Shown: in pieces, positions 49,513-59,335 of the stretch
Numbering within the stretch: position 1 is the first letter of the stretch
Layout: each line of letters starts with the position of its first letter
NCBI RefSeq assembly: GCF_010499455.1
Contig: NZ_JAAGOH010000002.1
Coordinates: forward strand, 186,001 to 250,000
From: Ideonella livida
GTDB taxonomy: Bacteria; Pseudomonadota; Gammaproteobacteria; Burkholderiales; Burkholderiaceae_C
Direction of reading: 5' to 3'
Length of the DNA: 64,000 nt
Program-made: the position numbers and the translations under genes
The notes under the pieces: generated by a model
What the model was told of the DNA's origin: nothing
Database searches by the model: none
The model's input: only the letters and a program-made list of their open reading frames with translations

Positions 49513-50620
49513 CCACGCCCCGACCCCACCCGCCGTGCAGCCCGAGCTGCTGGCCCTGCGCGACCAGATCGACGCGCTCGACCGCGACCTGCTGGAGATG
49601 CTCAACCGCCGTGCCGGATTGGCGCTGGCGGTGGGTGAGCTCAAGAAGAAGGAAGGCTCCGTGGTCTTCCGGCCCGAGCGAGAGGCGCAGGTCATCGACG
49701 GACTCAAAGGCCGCAACCCGGGACCGCTCAAGACCGACAGCATCGCCCCGATCTGGCGCGAGATCATGTCGGCCTGCCGGGCGCTGGAGACCCCCACCCG
49801 CGTGGCCTACCTCGGCCCGGCGGGCACCTTCAGCGAAGAGGCCGCCCTGGGCTATTTCGGCTCCTCCATCGTGCGGGTGCACTGCGCGAGCATTGACGAT
49901 GTGTTCCGCACCACCGCTGCCGGTGCGGCCGACTTCGGCGTGGTGCCTATCGAGAACTCCACCGAGGGCGTAGTGGCCCGGTCGCTGGACATCTTTCTGA
50001 CCACGCCGCTGTTCATCATCGGCGAGACCAGCCTCTACGTGCGGCACAACCTGCTGCGCAAGGAAAACACCCTGGAAGGCATCCAGGCGGTGTGCGCCCA
50101 TCCGCAGGCCCTGGGACAGTGCCACAACTGGCTGTCCGCCCACCTGCCGCATGCCGAACGGCGTCCGGTCTCCAGCAACGCCGAGGGCGCACGGCTGGCG
50201 GGGCTGGACCCCACGGTGGCAGGCATTGCCAGCCTGCGCGCGGGCAGCGAATACGGCCTGCATGTGGTCTCACCGGCCATCCAGGACGACGTCCACAACC
50301 GCACCCGCTTTGTCATCGTGACCGACCCTTCGCGGCATCCCGCGCCGCGCGCCTCCGGCCACGACTGCACCAGCCTGGTGGTGTCGGTGAAGAACCGTCC
50401 CGGCGCCGTGCACGACATGCTGGTGCCGCTCAAGCAGCACGGCGTCTCCATGACCCGCTTCGAGTCGCGTCCGGCCCGCTCAGGTCAGTGGGAGTACTAC
50501 TTCTACATCGACTTGCAGGGCCATCCCGACGAGCCCCACGTGGCCACGGCGCTGGCGGCGCTGCGTGACGCCTGCGCCTATTTCAAGGTGCTGGGCACTT
50601 ATCCCCTGGACGTGCACTGA
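49505..50620 (+). CDS. pheA: Bifunctional chorismate mutase / prephenate dehydratase
   Basis: Phenylalanine synthesis enzyme. The 371-residue protein has an N-terminal AroQ chorismate mutase ([20 protein letters not shown] at about residues 17-36), a prephenate dehydratase domain ([15 protein letters not shown] and the threonine motif in HNRTRFVIV) and a C-terminal ACT domain ([26 protein letters not shown]) that gives feedback inhibition by phenylalanine. It overlaps serC by 8 bp, starting at the ATG within the serC end. Confidence 0.97.
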   Translation: MADHAPTPPAVQPELLALRDQIDALDRDLLEMLNRRAGLALAVGELKKKEGSVVFRPEREAQVIDGLKGRNPGPLKTDSIAPIWREIMSACRALETPTRVAYLGPAGTFSEEAALGYFGSSIVRVHCASIDDVFRTTAAGAADFGVVPIENSTEGVVARSLDIFLTTPLFIIGETSLYVRHNLLRKENTLEGIQAVCAHPQALGQCHNWLSAHLPHAERRPVSSNAEGARLAGLDPTVAGIASLRAGSEYGLHVVSPAIQDDVHNRTRFVIVTDPSRHPAPRASGHDCTSLVVSVKNRPGAVHDMLVPLKQHGVSMTRFESRPARSGQWEYYFYIDLQGHPDEPHVATALAALRDACAYFKVLGTYPLDVH

Positions 50621-50645
50621 GCCGCAGACGAGAGCGGAAACGACG

Positions 50646-51527
50646 ATGTTCAAGCAACTGGGTGTGATCGGCTGCGGCCTCATGGGAGGCTCCTTCGCCC
50701 TGGCCATGAAACAGGCCGGACTGGTGGAGAAGGTGATCGGCTACAGCAAATCGCCCTCCACCACCGAACGGGCCAGACAGATGGGCGTGATCGACCAGGC
50801 AGCAGAATCGGCGCTGCTGGCGGTCTCCGGCGCCGACATCGTGCTGCTGGCGGTGCCGGTCTCGGCCACCGAGGCCACCTTCCGGGCCATCCGGCACCTG
50901 GTCAACCCCAATGTCCTGTTCATGGACGTGGGCAGCACCAAGCGCGACGTGATCGACGCCGCCCGTCGGGTGCTCAAGGAGCGCTGCACCACCTTCGTGC
51001 CGGCCCATCCGATTGCCGGCAAGGAGCTGGCCGGTGTGCAGTACGCCGACTCGCAGCTCTACCGCGACCGCCAGATCATCCTCACGCCGATCGACCAGAC
51101 CGCACCGCACATGGTGGACAAGGCCCGGGCCCTGTGGACCGCCCTGGGCTGCCAGGTGACCACCATGACGCCGGAGGCCCACGACGCGGCCTTTGCCGCG
51201 GTCAGCCACTTTCCCCATCTCATCGCCTTCGCCTATTTCGCGGGCATCCTGCAGCAGCAGGAAAGCGACGAATTCTTGGCGCTGGCTGGCCCGGGCTTCC
51301 GCGACTTCACCCGCATCGCCGCCAGCGATCCGGCGGTCTGGCGGGACATCCTGATCGCCAACCGCGAGGAAGTGCTGCGCCAGTCCGAACGCTTCCGCGG
51401 CGCCCTGGGCGCGCTGGAGCAGGCCCTGCGCGAATGCAAGGGCGAGGCCCTGGAAGCGCTGATCCGCGGCGTGTCCATGGCCCGCAGCCAGTGGCGCATG
51501 GGCGCGCAGCCGCCCCGCCGCGGCTGA
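50646..51527 (+). CDS. tyrA: Prephenate dehydrogenase
   Basis: NAD(P)-dependent oxidative decarboxylation of prephenate in tyrosine synthesis. The 293-residue protein has the Rossmann motif [15 protein letters not shown] at the start, the catalytic-histidine segment [11 protein letters not shown] near residue 120, and the all-helical dimer domain with [12 protein letters not shown]. It lies 25 bp after pheA. No hisC-type aminotransferase gene separates them, unlike in some relatives. Confidence 0.94.
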   Translation: MFKQLGVIGCGLMGGSFALAMKQAGLVEKVIGYSKSPSTTERARQMGVIDQAAESALLAVSGADIVLLAVPVSATEATFRAIRHLVNPNVLFMDVGSTKRDVIDAARRVLKERCTTFVPAHPIAGKELAGVQYADSQLYRDRQIILTPIDQTAPHMVDKARALWTALGCQVTTMTPEAHDAAFAAVSHFPHLIAFAYFAGILQQQESDEFLALAGPGFRDFTRIAASDPAVWRDILIANREEVLRQSERFRGALGALEQALRECKGEALEALIRGVSMARSQWRMGAQPPRRG

Positions 51528-51651
51528 AGCCCGCCACCCCATACCCTCCAGACGGTCCGGGCCCCTCGCCCGGGCCCGGAGTCTCCCCCCCGGCCTGACG
51601 GCAGGTCCGCCGTCGGGCATGCCTCGATCAGCCGTTCCCGCGAGAAGCCGC

Positions 51652-53676
51652 ATGTTCACCACCGCCTTCCTTGACGTTCCGGCCCTGGTGCGCGCCGCCG
51701 GCACCGTGCGCCTGCCCGGCTCCAAGAGCATCTCCAACCGTGTGCTGTTGCTGGCGGGCCTGGCCCAGGGCACCACGGAAGTTCACGACCTGCTCGACTC
51801 TGACGACACCCGCGTCATGCTCGCAGCGCTGCAGCAACTGGGATGTGGCCTGGAGCAGCAGGGCCGGGTCCTGCGGGTCACCGGTCTGGGCGGCCGGTTG
51901 CAGACCCGGGAGGCCGCGCTGTTCCTGGGCAATGCCGGCACCGCCATGCGGCCCCTGTGCGCCGCACTGGCCGTGCTGGCCAGCACCCAGGGCGGACAGT
52001 TCGAGCTCTCAGGCGTGCCCCGCATGCATGAGCGCCCCATTGGCGACCTGGTCGAGGCGCTGCGACAGCTGGGCTGCCCCGTGGCCAACCTGGGCCAGCC
52101 CGGCTACCCGCCCCTGCGCATCGGTGACGGCCAGGTACACCCCCTGGACACCACGACGCCGATCCGGGTGCGCGGCGACGTCTCCAGCCAATTCCTGACG
52201 GCCCTGCTGCTGGCCCTGCCGCTGCTCACCACCAATGCCCCGGTGACCATCGAGGTGGAAGGCGAACTGATCTCCAAGCCCTATATCGACATCACCCTGG
52301 GCCTGCTGGCCCGGTTCGGCATCGAGGTGCAGCGCCAGGGCTATGAACGTTTCGTGCTGCCGCAAGGCTCGGCCTACCGCACCCCGGGCAGCATCCACGT
52401 CGAGGGCGATGCCTCCTCGGCCTCGTACTTTGTGGCGCTGGGCGCCCTGGCCGGCATCGACAGCGAAGTCCGCATCGAAGGCGTGGGCCTGGACGCCATC
52501 CAAGGGGACATCCGCTTTGTGGAGGCCGCGCAGGCCATGGGGGCCCAGGTGCGAGGCGGTCCCGGCTGGCTGGCGGTTCGTCGCGGCGCCTGGCCGCTCA
52601 AGGCCCTGGACCTGGATTGCAACCACATCCCCGACGCGGCCATGACCCTGGCCGTCATGGCGCTGTTCGCCGACGGGCCCACCCGCCTGCGCAACATCGC
52701 CTCCTGGCGTGTCAAGGAGACAGACCGCATCGCCGCCATGGCCTGCGAACTGCGCAAGGTCGGCGCCAGCATCGAGGAAGGGGCAGACTACATCGTCGTC
52801 ACCCCACCGCAGCGCTGGCAGGCCGCCAGCATCCACACCTACGACGACCACCGCATGGCCATGTGCCTGTCACTGGCCGCCTTCAACCCGCTCAGCGACG
52901 CACCGGGCCGCGGCGTGCCCGTCCGCATCGAAGACCCCCGCTGCGTGGGCAAAACCTTCCCCGACTATTTCGAGACCCTCTTCGAACTGGCCGAGGCGGC
53001 CGCCGGGGCCGTGCCGGTGATCGCGGTGGACGGGCCGACCGCTTCGGGCAAGGGCACCCTGGCCGCACAGGTCGCCCAACGCCTGGGCTACCACCTGCTG
53101 GACTCGGGCGCGCTCTACCGCGCCACCGCCTTGGCGGCCCAAGAGGCGGGCGTGAGCCTGGACGACGAGGCCGGCCTGGCCACCCTGGCTGCGGGCCTGG
53201 ACCTGCGCTTTGCCGACCACCGTGTGTTCCTGGGCGGCCGCGACATCACCGACCCGCTGCGGCTCGAGGCCACCGGTGGCCTGGCCTCGCGGGTCTCGGT
53301 GCACCCGGCCGTGCGCCAGGCGCTGCACGCACTGCAACTGGGCTTCCGCCGCCTGCCTGGCCTGGTGGCCGACGGCCGCGACATGGGCACCGTGATCTTT
53401 CCGGAAGCCGAGCTCAAGGTGTATCTCACGGCCACCGCCCGCCAGCGCGCCGAACGCCGGCAACGGCAATTGGCGGAGCGTGGCGTTTGCGCTAAACTTG
53501 ATGAGCTTTGCGCTGACTTGGAGCAACGCGACCGACGGGACCAAACCCGCGCGGTGGCGCCACTCAAGCCGGCCGAGGACGCCCTTCTGCTGGACAACTC
53601 TGAACTGGGCATCGAGGAATCGGTGCAGCGGGTTCTGGGCTGGTGGCAGCAGGGCAGGCCGTTCCAGCGGGTCTGA
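51652..53676 (+). CDS. aroA: Fused EPSP synthase - cytidylate kinase
   Basis: A 674-residue fusion. Residues 1-445 are 5-enolpyruvylshikimate-3-phosphate synthase ([27 protein letters not shown], and [18 protein letters not shown]). Residues 453-674 are cytidylate kinase with P-loop GPTASGKGT at about 459 and the acceptor segment RDMGTVIFP. Both halves keep their catalytic motifs in one continuous frame, so one polypeptide should serve aromatic and pyrimidine nucleotide synthesis. It lies 124 bp after tyrA and before rpsA, replacing the usual adjacent aroA and cmk genes. Confidence 0.95.
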   Translation: MFTTAFLDVPALVRAAGTVRLPGSKSISNRVLLLAGLAQGTTEVHDLLDSDDTRVMLAALQQLGCGLEQQGRVLRVTGLGGRLQTREAALFLGNAGTAMRPLCAALAVLASTQGGQFELSGVPRMHERPIGDLVEALRQLGCPVANLGQPGYPPLRIGDGQVHPLDTTTPIRVRGDVSSQFLTALLLALPLLTTNAPVTIEVEGELISKPYIDITLGLLARFGIEVQRQGYERFVLPQGSAYRTPGSIHVEGDASSASYFVALGALAGIDSEVRIEGVGLDAIQGDIRFVEAAQAMGAQVRGGPGWLAVRRGAWPLKALDLDCNHIPDAAMTLAVMALFADGPTRLRNIASWRVKETDRIAAMACELRKVGASIEEGADYIVVTPPQRWQAASIHTYDDHRMAMCLSLAAFNPLSDAPGRGVPVRIEDPRCVGKTFPDYFETLFELAEAAAGAVPVIAVDGPTASGKGTLAAQVAQRLGYHLLDSGALYRATALAAQEAGVSLDDEAGLATLAAGLDLRFADHRVFLGGRDITDPLRLEATGGLASRVSVHPAVRQALHALQLGFRRLPGLVADGRDMGTVIFPEAELKVYLTATARQRAERRQRQLAERGVCAKLDELCADLEQRDRRDQTRAVAPLKPAEDALLLDNSELGIEESVQRVLGWWQQGRPFQRV

Positions 53677-53834
53677 GCGCCATCGGCGCCAAGACCCGCG
53701 GTGCGGCGGGGCCCACCGCCCCTCCCTCCTGGCCCGTCAGGGCCGCCTGGGGGCGGTGAACTCTTCAACTCCAACCCTGTTGCGCGCCCGCGCAGCAATC
53801 GTCTTCCGGCCTGCCGGCCGGTGTCAGGTACCCC

Positions 53835-55547
53835 ATGTCCCAGTCTCAAGTCGCCGCCTTCGGCGGAGAATCCTTTGCCGCCTTGTTCGAGGAGTCGCTG
53901 CAACAGTCCGAAATGCGGGCTGGTGAGGTGATCACCGCCGAGGTGGTGCGCATCGACCACAGCTTCGTCGTCGTCAACGCCGGCCTCAAGTCCGAAGCCT
54001 ACGTGCCCATCGACGAGTTCAAGAACGACCAGGGCGAGGTCGAGGTCCAGGTCGGCGACTTCGTGTCGGTGGCCATCGATGCCGTGGAGAACGGCTACGG
54101 CGACACCATCCTGTCGCGCGACAAGGCCAAGCGTCTGGCCTCGTGGCTGTCGCTGGAAAACGCCCTGGAGTCTGGCGACTTCGTGACTGGCACCGTCTCC
54201 GGCAAGGTCAAGGGTGGCCTGACCGTGCTGGTCAACGGCATCCGCGCCTTCCTGCCCGGCTCGCTGCTCGACACGCGTCCTGTCAAGGACATGTCGCCGT
54301 TCGAGGGCAAGACCATGGAATTCAAGGTCATCAAGCTCGATCGCAAGCGCAACAACGTGGTGCTGTCGCGTCGTGCCGTGGTGGAAGCCTCCATGGGCGA
54401 AGAGCGCGCCAAGCTGCTGGAAACCCTGCACGAAGGCGCCATCGTCTCCGGCGTGGTCAAGAACATCACCGAATACGGTGCGTTCGTGGACCTGGGCGGC
54501 ATCGACGGCCTGCTGCACATCACCGACATGGCCTGGCGCCGTGTGCGTCACCCCTCCGAGGTGGTGACCGTCGGCCAAGAACTGACCGCCAAGGTCCTGA
54601 AGTTCGACGCCGAGAAGAACCGCGTCTCCCTGGGCATCAAGCAGCTGGGCGACGACCCCTGGATGGGCGTGGCCCGTCGCTACCCGACCAGCACCCGTCT
54701 GTTCGGCAAGGTGACCAACATCGCCGACTACGGCGCCTTCGTCGAGATCGAGCCGGGCATCGAAGGCCTGGTGCACGTCTCCGAAATGGACTGGACCAAC
54801 AAGAACGTTGCGCCGTCCAAGGTCGTGACCCTGGGCGAAGAAGTCGAAGTGATGGTGCTGGAGATCGACGAAGACAAGCGTCGCATCTCCCTGGGCATGA
54901 AGCAGTGCCGCGCCAACCCGTGGGAAGAGTTCTCGGCCACCGTCAAGCGCGGCGACCGCGTCAAGGGCCCCATCAAGTCGATCACCGACTTCGGCGTGTT
55001 CGTGGGCCTGGCTGCCGGCATCGACGGCCTGGTGCACCTGTCCGACCTGTCGTGGCACGAGGCTGGCGAAGCCGCTGTGCGCAACTACAAGAAGGGCCAG
55101 GAGGTCGACGCCATCGTTCTGGGCATCGACGTCGAGCGCGAGCGCATCTCCCTGGGCATCAAGCAGCTGGATGGCGACCCCTTCGCCACCTTCACCTCGG
55201 TCAACGACCGTGGCTCCATCGTCAACGGCGTGGTCAAGACCGTGGACCCGCGCGGCGCTGAAGTCCAGCTGGCCGACGACGTGCAAGGCTACCTGCGCGC
55301 CTCCGAAATCAGCCGCGACCGCGTCGAAGACGCCCGCAACGTGCTGAAGGAAGGCGACGAAGTCTCGGTGATGATCGTCAACGTGGACCGCAAGACCCGC
55401 AACATCCAGCTGTCGATCAAGGCCAAGGACCAAGCCGACCAGCAGGAAGCCATGCAGCGTCTGTCGCAGTCCAACGAGCGCGAGAACGCCGGCACCACCA
55501 GCCTGGGCGCCCTGCTGCGCGCCAAGCTGGACCAGGGCGGCAACTGA
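53835..55547 (+). CDS. rpsA: 30S ribosomal protein S1
   Basis: Ribosomal mRNA-binding protein of 570 residues with six S1 (OB-fold) repeats. Repeat signatures include [41 protein letters not shown] and [21 protein letters not shown]. Codon use is strongly biased to C-ending codons, as expected for high expression. It sits after cmk, as in most proteobacteria, and before ihfB. The last repeat is followed by a short polar tail ending AKLDQGGN. Confidence 0.98.
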   Translation: MSQSQVAAFGGESFAALFEESLQQSEMRAGEVITAEVVRIDHSFVVVNAGLKSEAYVPIDEFKNDQGEVEVQVGDFVSVAIDAVENGYGDTILSRDKAKRLASWLSLENALESGDFVTGTVSGKVKGGLTVLVNGIRAFLPGSLLDTRPVKDMSPFEGKTMEFKVIKLDRKRNNVVLSRRAVVEASMGEERAKLLETLHEGAIVSGVVKNITEYGAFVDLGGIDGLLHITDMAWRRVRHPSEVVTVGQELTAKVLKFDAEKNRVSLGIKQLGDDPWMGVARRYPTSTRLFGKVTNIADYGAFVEIEPGIEGLVHVSEMDWTNKNVAPSKVVTLGEEVEVMVLEIDEDKRRISLGMKQCRANPWEEFSATVKRGDRVKGPIKSITDFGVFVGLAAGIDGLVHLSDLSWHEAGEAAVRNYKKGQEVDAIVLGIDVERERISLGIKQLDGDPFATFTSVNDRGSIVNGVVKTVDPRGAEVQLADDVQGYLRASEISRDRVEDARNVLKEGDEVSVMIVNVDRKTRNIQLSIKAKDQADQQEAMQRLSQSNERENAGTTSLGALLRAKLDQGGN

Positions 55548-55603
55548 TCAGCCCCTGATCAGGAAGTCCCCAGGTCCCCTGCCCCCAAGCCCTGTCCAAG
55601 ACC

Positions 55604-55912
55604 ATGACCCGATCCGATCTCGTGGCGCGCCTGGCTGAGCGCTTTTCACAGCTGCCTCAGCGTGACACCGAGCTGGCCGTCAAGACCATCCTCGATGCCA
55701 TGACCGAGGCGTTGGCGCGCGGCCACCGCATCGAGATCCGGGGTTTTGGCAGTTTCTCGATCAACCGCCGCCCCCCGCGCATGGGCCGCAACCCGCGCAG
55801 CGGCGAGGCGGTGGTGATCCCGGAGAAGCTGGTACCCCACTTCAAGCCGGGCAAGGCCCTGCGCGAAGGCGTGGACGCGGCAGGTCAGGCGATGGCCTCG
55901 GACCCGAACTGA
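55604..55912 (+). CDS. ihfB: Integration host factor subunit beta
   Basis: Nucleoid protein that bends DNA as a heterodimer with IhfA. The 102-residue product has [18 protein letters not shown] at the N-terminus and the DNA-intercalating beta-arm with [13 protein letters not shown], including the conserved proline. It follows rpsA by 56 bp and precedes a strong terminator. IHF often assists recombination of integrases such as that of the element in this window, though it also has many host roles. Confidence 0.96.
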   Translation: MTRSDLVARLAERFSQLPQRDTELAVKTILDAMTEALARGHRIEIRGFGSFSINRRPPRMGRNPRSGEAVVIPEKLVPHFKPGKALREGVDAAGQAMASDPN

Positions 55913-55941
55913 GACATGCGCCCCGTGGCGTGTGCAACCCC

Positions 55942-55964
55942 AAAGGGCCTTCGGGCCCTTTTTT
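55942..55964 (+). terminator. Rho-independent terminator after ihfB
   Basis: AAAGGGCC (55942-55949) and GGCCCTTT (55954-55961) close a TTCG tetraloop and are followed by further T residues. It ends the rpsA-ihfB transcript 30 bp after the stop. Confidence 0.95.
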
Positions 55965-56067
55965 CATGCCCGCTGCGCGCAGGCCATGGTGCCAGGCCGC
56001 GTTGACGAGGCCGATGCGGACCGGGAAGCCCCCCGCCAGGCTCCTAGAATGCGCCAGCGAGGACGGC

Positions 56068-56388
56068 ATGAAATTTCTGCGCTGGCTCCTGAGAGCCTTT
56101 CTCTTCTTCACCCTGTTCGCGTTCGCCCTGAACAACCAAGACAGCGCGCAGGTGCATTGGTTCTTCGGCTACGTGTGGTCGGCCCCCATGGTGGTGATCG
56201 TCGCGGTCACCTTTGCCGCGGGCGCCGTCACGGGCGTGCTGGCCATGACGCCCAGCTGGTGGCGGCAGTGGCGACTGGCTGCCCCCGGCCGGAGACCGGC
56301 GGCCGAGCCCCCAGCCACCGCCCCGGACACCAGCGCACCGCCCCAGCTCCCCCCGGACGCCCCCACCCCGAGACGACATGGATCTTGA
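56068..56388 (+). CDS. lapA: LapA-family (DUF1049) inner-membrane protein
   Basis: A 106-residue protein with two membrane helices (about 6-25 and 38-60; FLRWLLRAFLFFTLFAFALN and VVIVAVTFAAGAVTGVLA) and the family LNNQDSAQVHWFFG between them. The C-terminus is a proline-rich cytoplasmic tail. LapA works with LapB in tuning lipopolysaccharide synthesis. An AGGA lies before the ATG. It overlaps lapB by 11 bp. Confidence 0.85.
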   Translation: MKFLRWLLRAFLFFTLFAFALNNQDSAQVHWFFGYVWSAPMVVIVAVTFAAGAVTGVLAMTPSWWRQWRLAAPGRRPAAEPPATAPDTSAPPQLPPDAPTPRRHGS

Positions 56389-57544
56389 TCCCCGATGGCT
56401 GCTGATCGGCCTGCCCCTGGCCTTTGCCCTGGGCTGGCTGGCTTCGCGGCTGGACCTCAGACAGCTGCGCGGCGAGCGCCCCGATGACAGCCGTGCCTAC
56501 CACAAGGGCCTGGCCCTGCTGCTCAACGAGCAGCACGACAAGGCCATCGACGCCTTCATCGAAGCGGTGCAGCGCGACCCGGACTCCACCGAACTGCATT
56601 TCGCCCTGGGCGCACTGTTCCGCCGGCGGGGCGAGTTCGAACGATCGGTGCGGGTGCACCAGCACTTGCTGGACCGGGCCGACCTGAGCGAAGCCGACCA
56701 CCACCGGGCCCAGCACGCGCTGGCGCAGGACTTCATGAAGGCGGGCCTGCTGGACCGTGCCGAGGCGGCTTACCAGGCCCTGTTGGGCAGTGTCTTTGAC
56801 ACCGAGGCCCGACTGGCCTTGCTGGGCTTGTACGAGCGCGGACGCGACTGGAGTTCAGCGCGCGACATGGCGGGCGCCTTGGAGAGGCATGGCCTGGGCT
56901 CCTTTGCCAACCGCATGGCGCATTACTGGTGCGAGACCGCCGCCGAGCGGGAGGCCAAGGGCGACCTGGAAGGCGCCGATGAGGCCCTGATCAAGGCCTG
57001 CGGCGTGCCCGCCACCACCGCCCGGCCCTGGCTGCAGCGGGGGCAGTTCCTGATGCGCCGGCAGCGGCTGCCTGCGGCCTTCGAGGCGCTGCATGAGATG
57101 GGGCTGCGCATGCCCGACCGTCTGGCGCTGGTGGCAGGCGACTATGCCGACCTGGCGGTGCGCACAGGCATGCAGGCGCTGGCGCAGGAGCGGCTGCAGG
57201 CCGCCTATGACAACGCCCCCAGCCTGGATCTGCTGGCAGCGCTGTGCCAGCTGGACGGGCAGGTGCTCAAGTCCTCACCGCGCCTGCTGCAGCATCTGCA
57301 GCAGAACCCGACCCTGAGTGCCGCCCAGCTGGCACTGGCTTCGCCATGGCTGCAGGAACGTGGTGAAGGCGACGCGGCCACGGCGCCCCTGACGGCCATT
57401 GGCCAGGCCGTGGGCCGGGCGGCCAAGCCGCTGCAGCGCTACCGCTGCGCCTGCTGCGGCTTCGAGGCCCAGCGTCACTTCTGGCAGTGCCCGGGTTGCC
57501 TGTCCTGGGACAGTTTTCCCCCGCGCCGGCTGGACGAGGCCTGA
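56378..57544 (+). CDS. lapB: Lipopolysaccharide assembly protein LapB
   Basis: Membrane-anchored TPR protein that regulates LpxC degradation and LPS assembly. The 388-residue product has an N-terminal helix (WLLIGLPLAFALGWLASRL), six or more TPR units starting with YHKGLALLLNEQHDKAIDAF, and a C-terminal rubredoxin-like zinc module with CACCGFEAQRHFWQCPGC. It starts inside the lapA end. This structure matches YciM/LapB, not a general TPR protein. Confidence 0.95.
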   Translation: MDLDPRWLLIGLPLAFALGWLASRLDLRQLRGERPDDSRAYHKGLALLLNEQHDKAIDAFIEAVQRDPDSTELHFALGALFRRRGEFERSVRVHQHLLDRADLSEADHHRAQHALAQDFMKAGLLDRAEAAYQALLGSVFDTEARLALLGLYERGRDWSSARDMAGALERHGLGSFANRMAHYWCETAAEREAKGDLEGADEALIKACGVPATTARPWLQRGQFLMRRQRLPAAFEALHEMGLRMPDRLALVAGDYADLAVRTGMQALAQERLQAAYDNAPSLDLLAALCQLDGQVLKSSPRLLQHLQQNPTLSAAQLALASPWLQERGEGDAATAPLTAIGQAVGRAAKPLQRYRCACCGFEAQRHFWQCPGCLSWDSFPPRRLDEA

Positions 57545-57553
57545 CGCTCCGGC

Positions 57554-58462
57554 TCAAGACAGGCCGGCGGCCTGGCGCAGCACGGCCAGATCCTGCGGCC
57601 CGTAGGTGCGGGCCAGTTGCAGGTCGTTGCCCCCCTCGCCCACGTTGTGCTGGGCCAGCCCCTGGGCACGGGTCCCGGGCAGCTCGTAGTAGGCCCGGGG
57701 CAGGACCGCGAGCTGGCGCACGCCGGCACCACAACGCAGGGCAACCACATTGAGCCAGATGTCGTCGGCCCGGGGACAACAGGCGGTGAACGCCTCCCCT
57801 TGCGCGCGCAGCGCCTGCAGCACCGCCACCGGGTAGAGCACACCCGATACCCCGGTGGCGAAATGCAGCGGGCTGGGCGCAGTGCTGTGGCACTCGCCCC
57901 ACTGCCGGTACGGCCTCAGCCCGCCCTGGGCCTCCAGGCCGATGCGGTGGGCGCGGTGGCAGTGCACCAGCCCAGGCTGGGCCAGATGGGCCTGCCACAG
58001 GGCTTGCAGCCAATCGGCGGGGTAGAGCTGGTCGTCGTCGGCGGTGACCGCCGGGCGCTCACAACCCCGGAGCGAGGTCACCAACGGGAAATACTTGGTG
58101 TGCGGGCCCCAGTCCGCTCCGGCGTGGACCTCCAGGCCGCGGGCCTGCAGGCGCTGCAGCGCCGCGGGCAGCCCGGCCGCCAAGGTTTCGTGCCCCACCC
58201 AGAGGGTCAGCCGCGACGGCTTGAGCCGCCCGGCAGCAATGCTCTCCAGCGTCAGGTGGACCTCTTGCAGCCGGGGGCCATACGTGGTGAGCGACACCAC
58301 CGGCCCACCCGGCGCGACCACTGGTTCACGGCTGTGGAGGTTGGTTTGCTGCAGGCGCTGCATCCAGCCCGGCCGCCGCAGGCGCTTGACGCTGCGGCGG
58401 CCACGCGCCTGCAAGCGCGCCCAGGCCAGCGCCATCCAAGGCGCCTGGGTAGGTGCACTCAC
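57554..58462 (-). CDS. Glycosyltransferase-like protein
   Basis: A 302-residue protein with a GT-A-like fold: PVVSLTTYGPRLQEVHLTLE at about residue 55, then KPSRLTLWVGHE, and the acidic VTADDDQLYPADWL as a DxD-like metal site, with a second acidic patch in PRADDIWLNVVAL. It probably modifies cell-surface polysaccharide. The GTG at 58462 overlaps the stop of the preceding gene (GTGA), so the two glycosyltransferase genes are coupled; an ATG at 58435 is an alternative. It is convergent with lapB, a setting consistent with LPS functions. Confidence 0.7.
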   Translation of the reverse strand: MSAPTQAPWMALAWARLQARGRRSVKRLRRPGWMQRLQQTNLHSREPVVAPGGPVVSLTTYGPRLQEVHLTLESIAAGRLKPSRLTLWVGHETLAAGLPAALQRLQARGLEVHAGADWGPHTKYFPLVTSLRGCERPAVTADDDQLYPADWLQALWQAHLAQPGLVHCHRAHRIGLEAQGGLRPYRQWGECHSTAPSPLHFATGVSGVLYPVAVLQALRAQGEAFTACCPRADDIWLNVVALRCGAGVRQLAVLPRAYYELPGTRAQGLAQHNVGEGGNDLQLARTYGPQDLAVLRQAAGLS

Positions 58463-59241
58463 GGCACGCTCGACCACGCCTGGCGCAGCCAGTCCACGTT
58501 GCCGATGCGGCGGTACCAGCGGTGCCCGCCCCCTTCCAGCACGTCCGACATCTTGGGCGTGCCGGCAAAGACCACGATGCGCGCGTCTGCCGGTGGCTGC
58601 GGGTCGGCCAGGTAGCTCTTGAGGTGACGCGGCACGCAATGGTTCTTGAAGCTCACGCACAGGTGGCTGGGCCAGTAAGCCAGGTGGCCATGGGCCTGGA
58701 GCTGCGCGCTCTGGAACTGCTGAGAAATCTCGTAGTTCGACGTGGCGGCCGACGGGTCGGCGGTGAAGGCGTCGAGGATGTAGGCGTGCTCGCCGATCTC
58801 GTAGCGGAACACCGAGGAGTTGCCCACGCTGTGCAGGAAGCGGTCGCGCTCGGGGTTGATCTTGCGCAGCGGCTTGGCCCGGAACAGGTCGTCGTCCCGG
58901 ATGATCAGGAACTTGCCGGGCAGCTCGAAGAAGGGCGACATGTCGCCCACGATCACCAGGTCCAGGTCCAGGAACAGCGAGGTGCCGCTCAGGCCGCCCA
59001 GGTCACGGCGGAACAGCGCCAGCTTGCGCCAGCGGGTGTCGGGGTGTCCCGGAGGCAGGCCCAGCTCCGGCAGGGGCATGGCTTCCACCTCCGGGCGCAG
59101 GCCGGTGGTGTCGTCGGTGAAGCAGACAAAGCGGAAAGGCCGCTTCAGGTGCCGCTGGACGCCTGCGTAGAGGTGGTTGACGTACTCGGGGCCGTACATG
59201 CGGCCCCATTTCATGCAGAGGATGTTGACAGGCTGGTTCAT
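58459..59241 (-). CDS. Glycosyltransferase-like protein (GT8/GT32-type)
   Basis: A 260-residue protein. NILCMKWGRMYGPEYVNHLY opens the nucleotide-sugar region, KLALFRRDLGGLSG leads into FLDLDLVIVGDMSPFF, the DxD metal motif. The segment with FKNHCVP near the C-terminus resembles the donor-binding part of LPS glycosyltransferases. It is coupled to the next gene by a 4-bp overlap. Donor and acceptor are not known; role in surface polysaccharide is inferred. Confidence 0.72.
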   Translation of the reverse strand: MNQPVNILCMKWGRMYGPEYVNHLYAGVQRHLKRPFRFVCFTDDTTGLRPEVEAMPLPELGLPPGHPDTRWRKLALFRRDLGGLSGTSLFLDLDLVIVGDMSPFFELPGKFLIIRDDDLFRAKPLRKINPERDRFLHSVGNSSVFRYEIGEHAYILDAFTADPSAATSNYEISQQFQSAQLQAHGHLAYWPSHLCVSFKNHCVPRHLKSYLADPQPPADARIVVFAGTPKMSDVLEGGGHRWYRRIGNVDWLRQAWSSVP

Positions 59242-59335
59242 GGCTTGCGTAAAGCGGTCCAGCCGTCCGGCGGCGGAGCGCCGGGCATTGTCGCAGAGGG
59301 GGCGGGCCGGCCGGCAGCCCCCCTGGGCATCCGGT

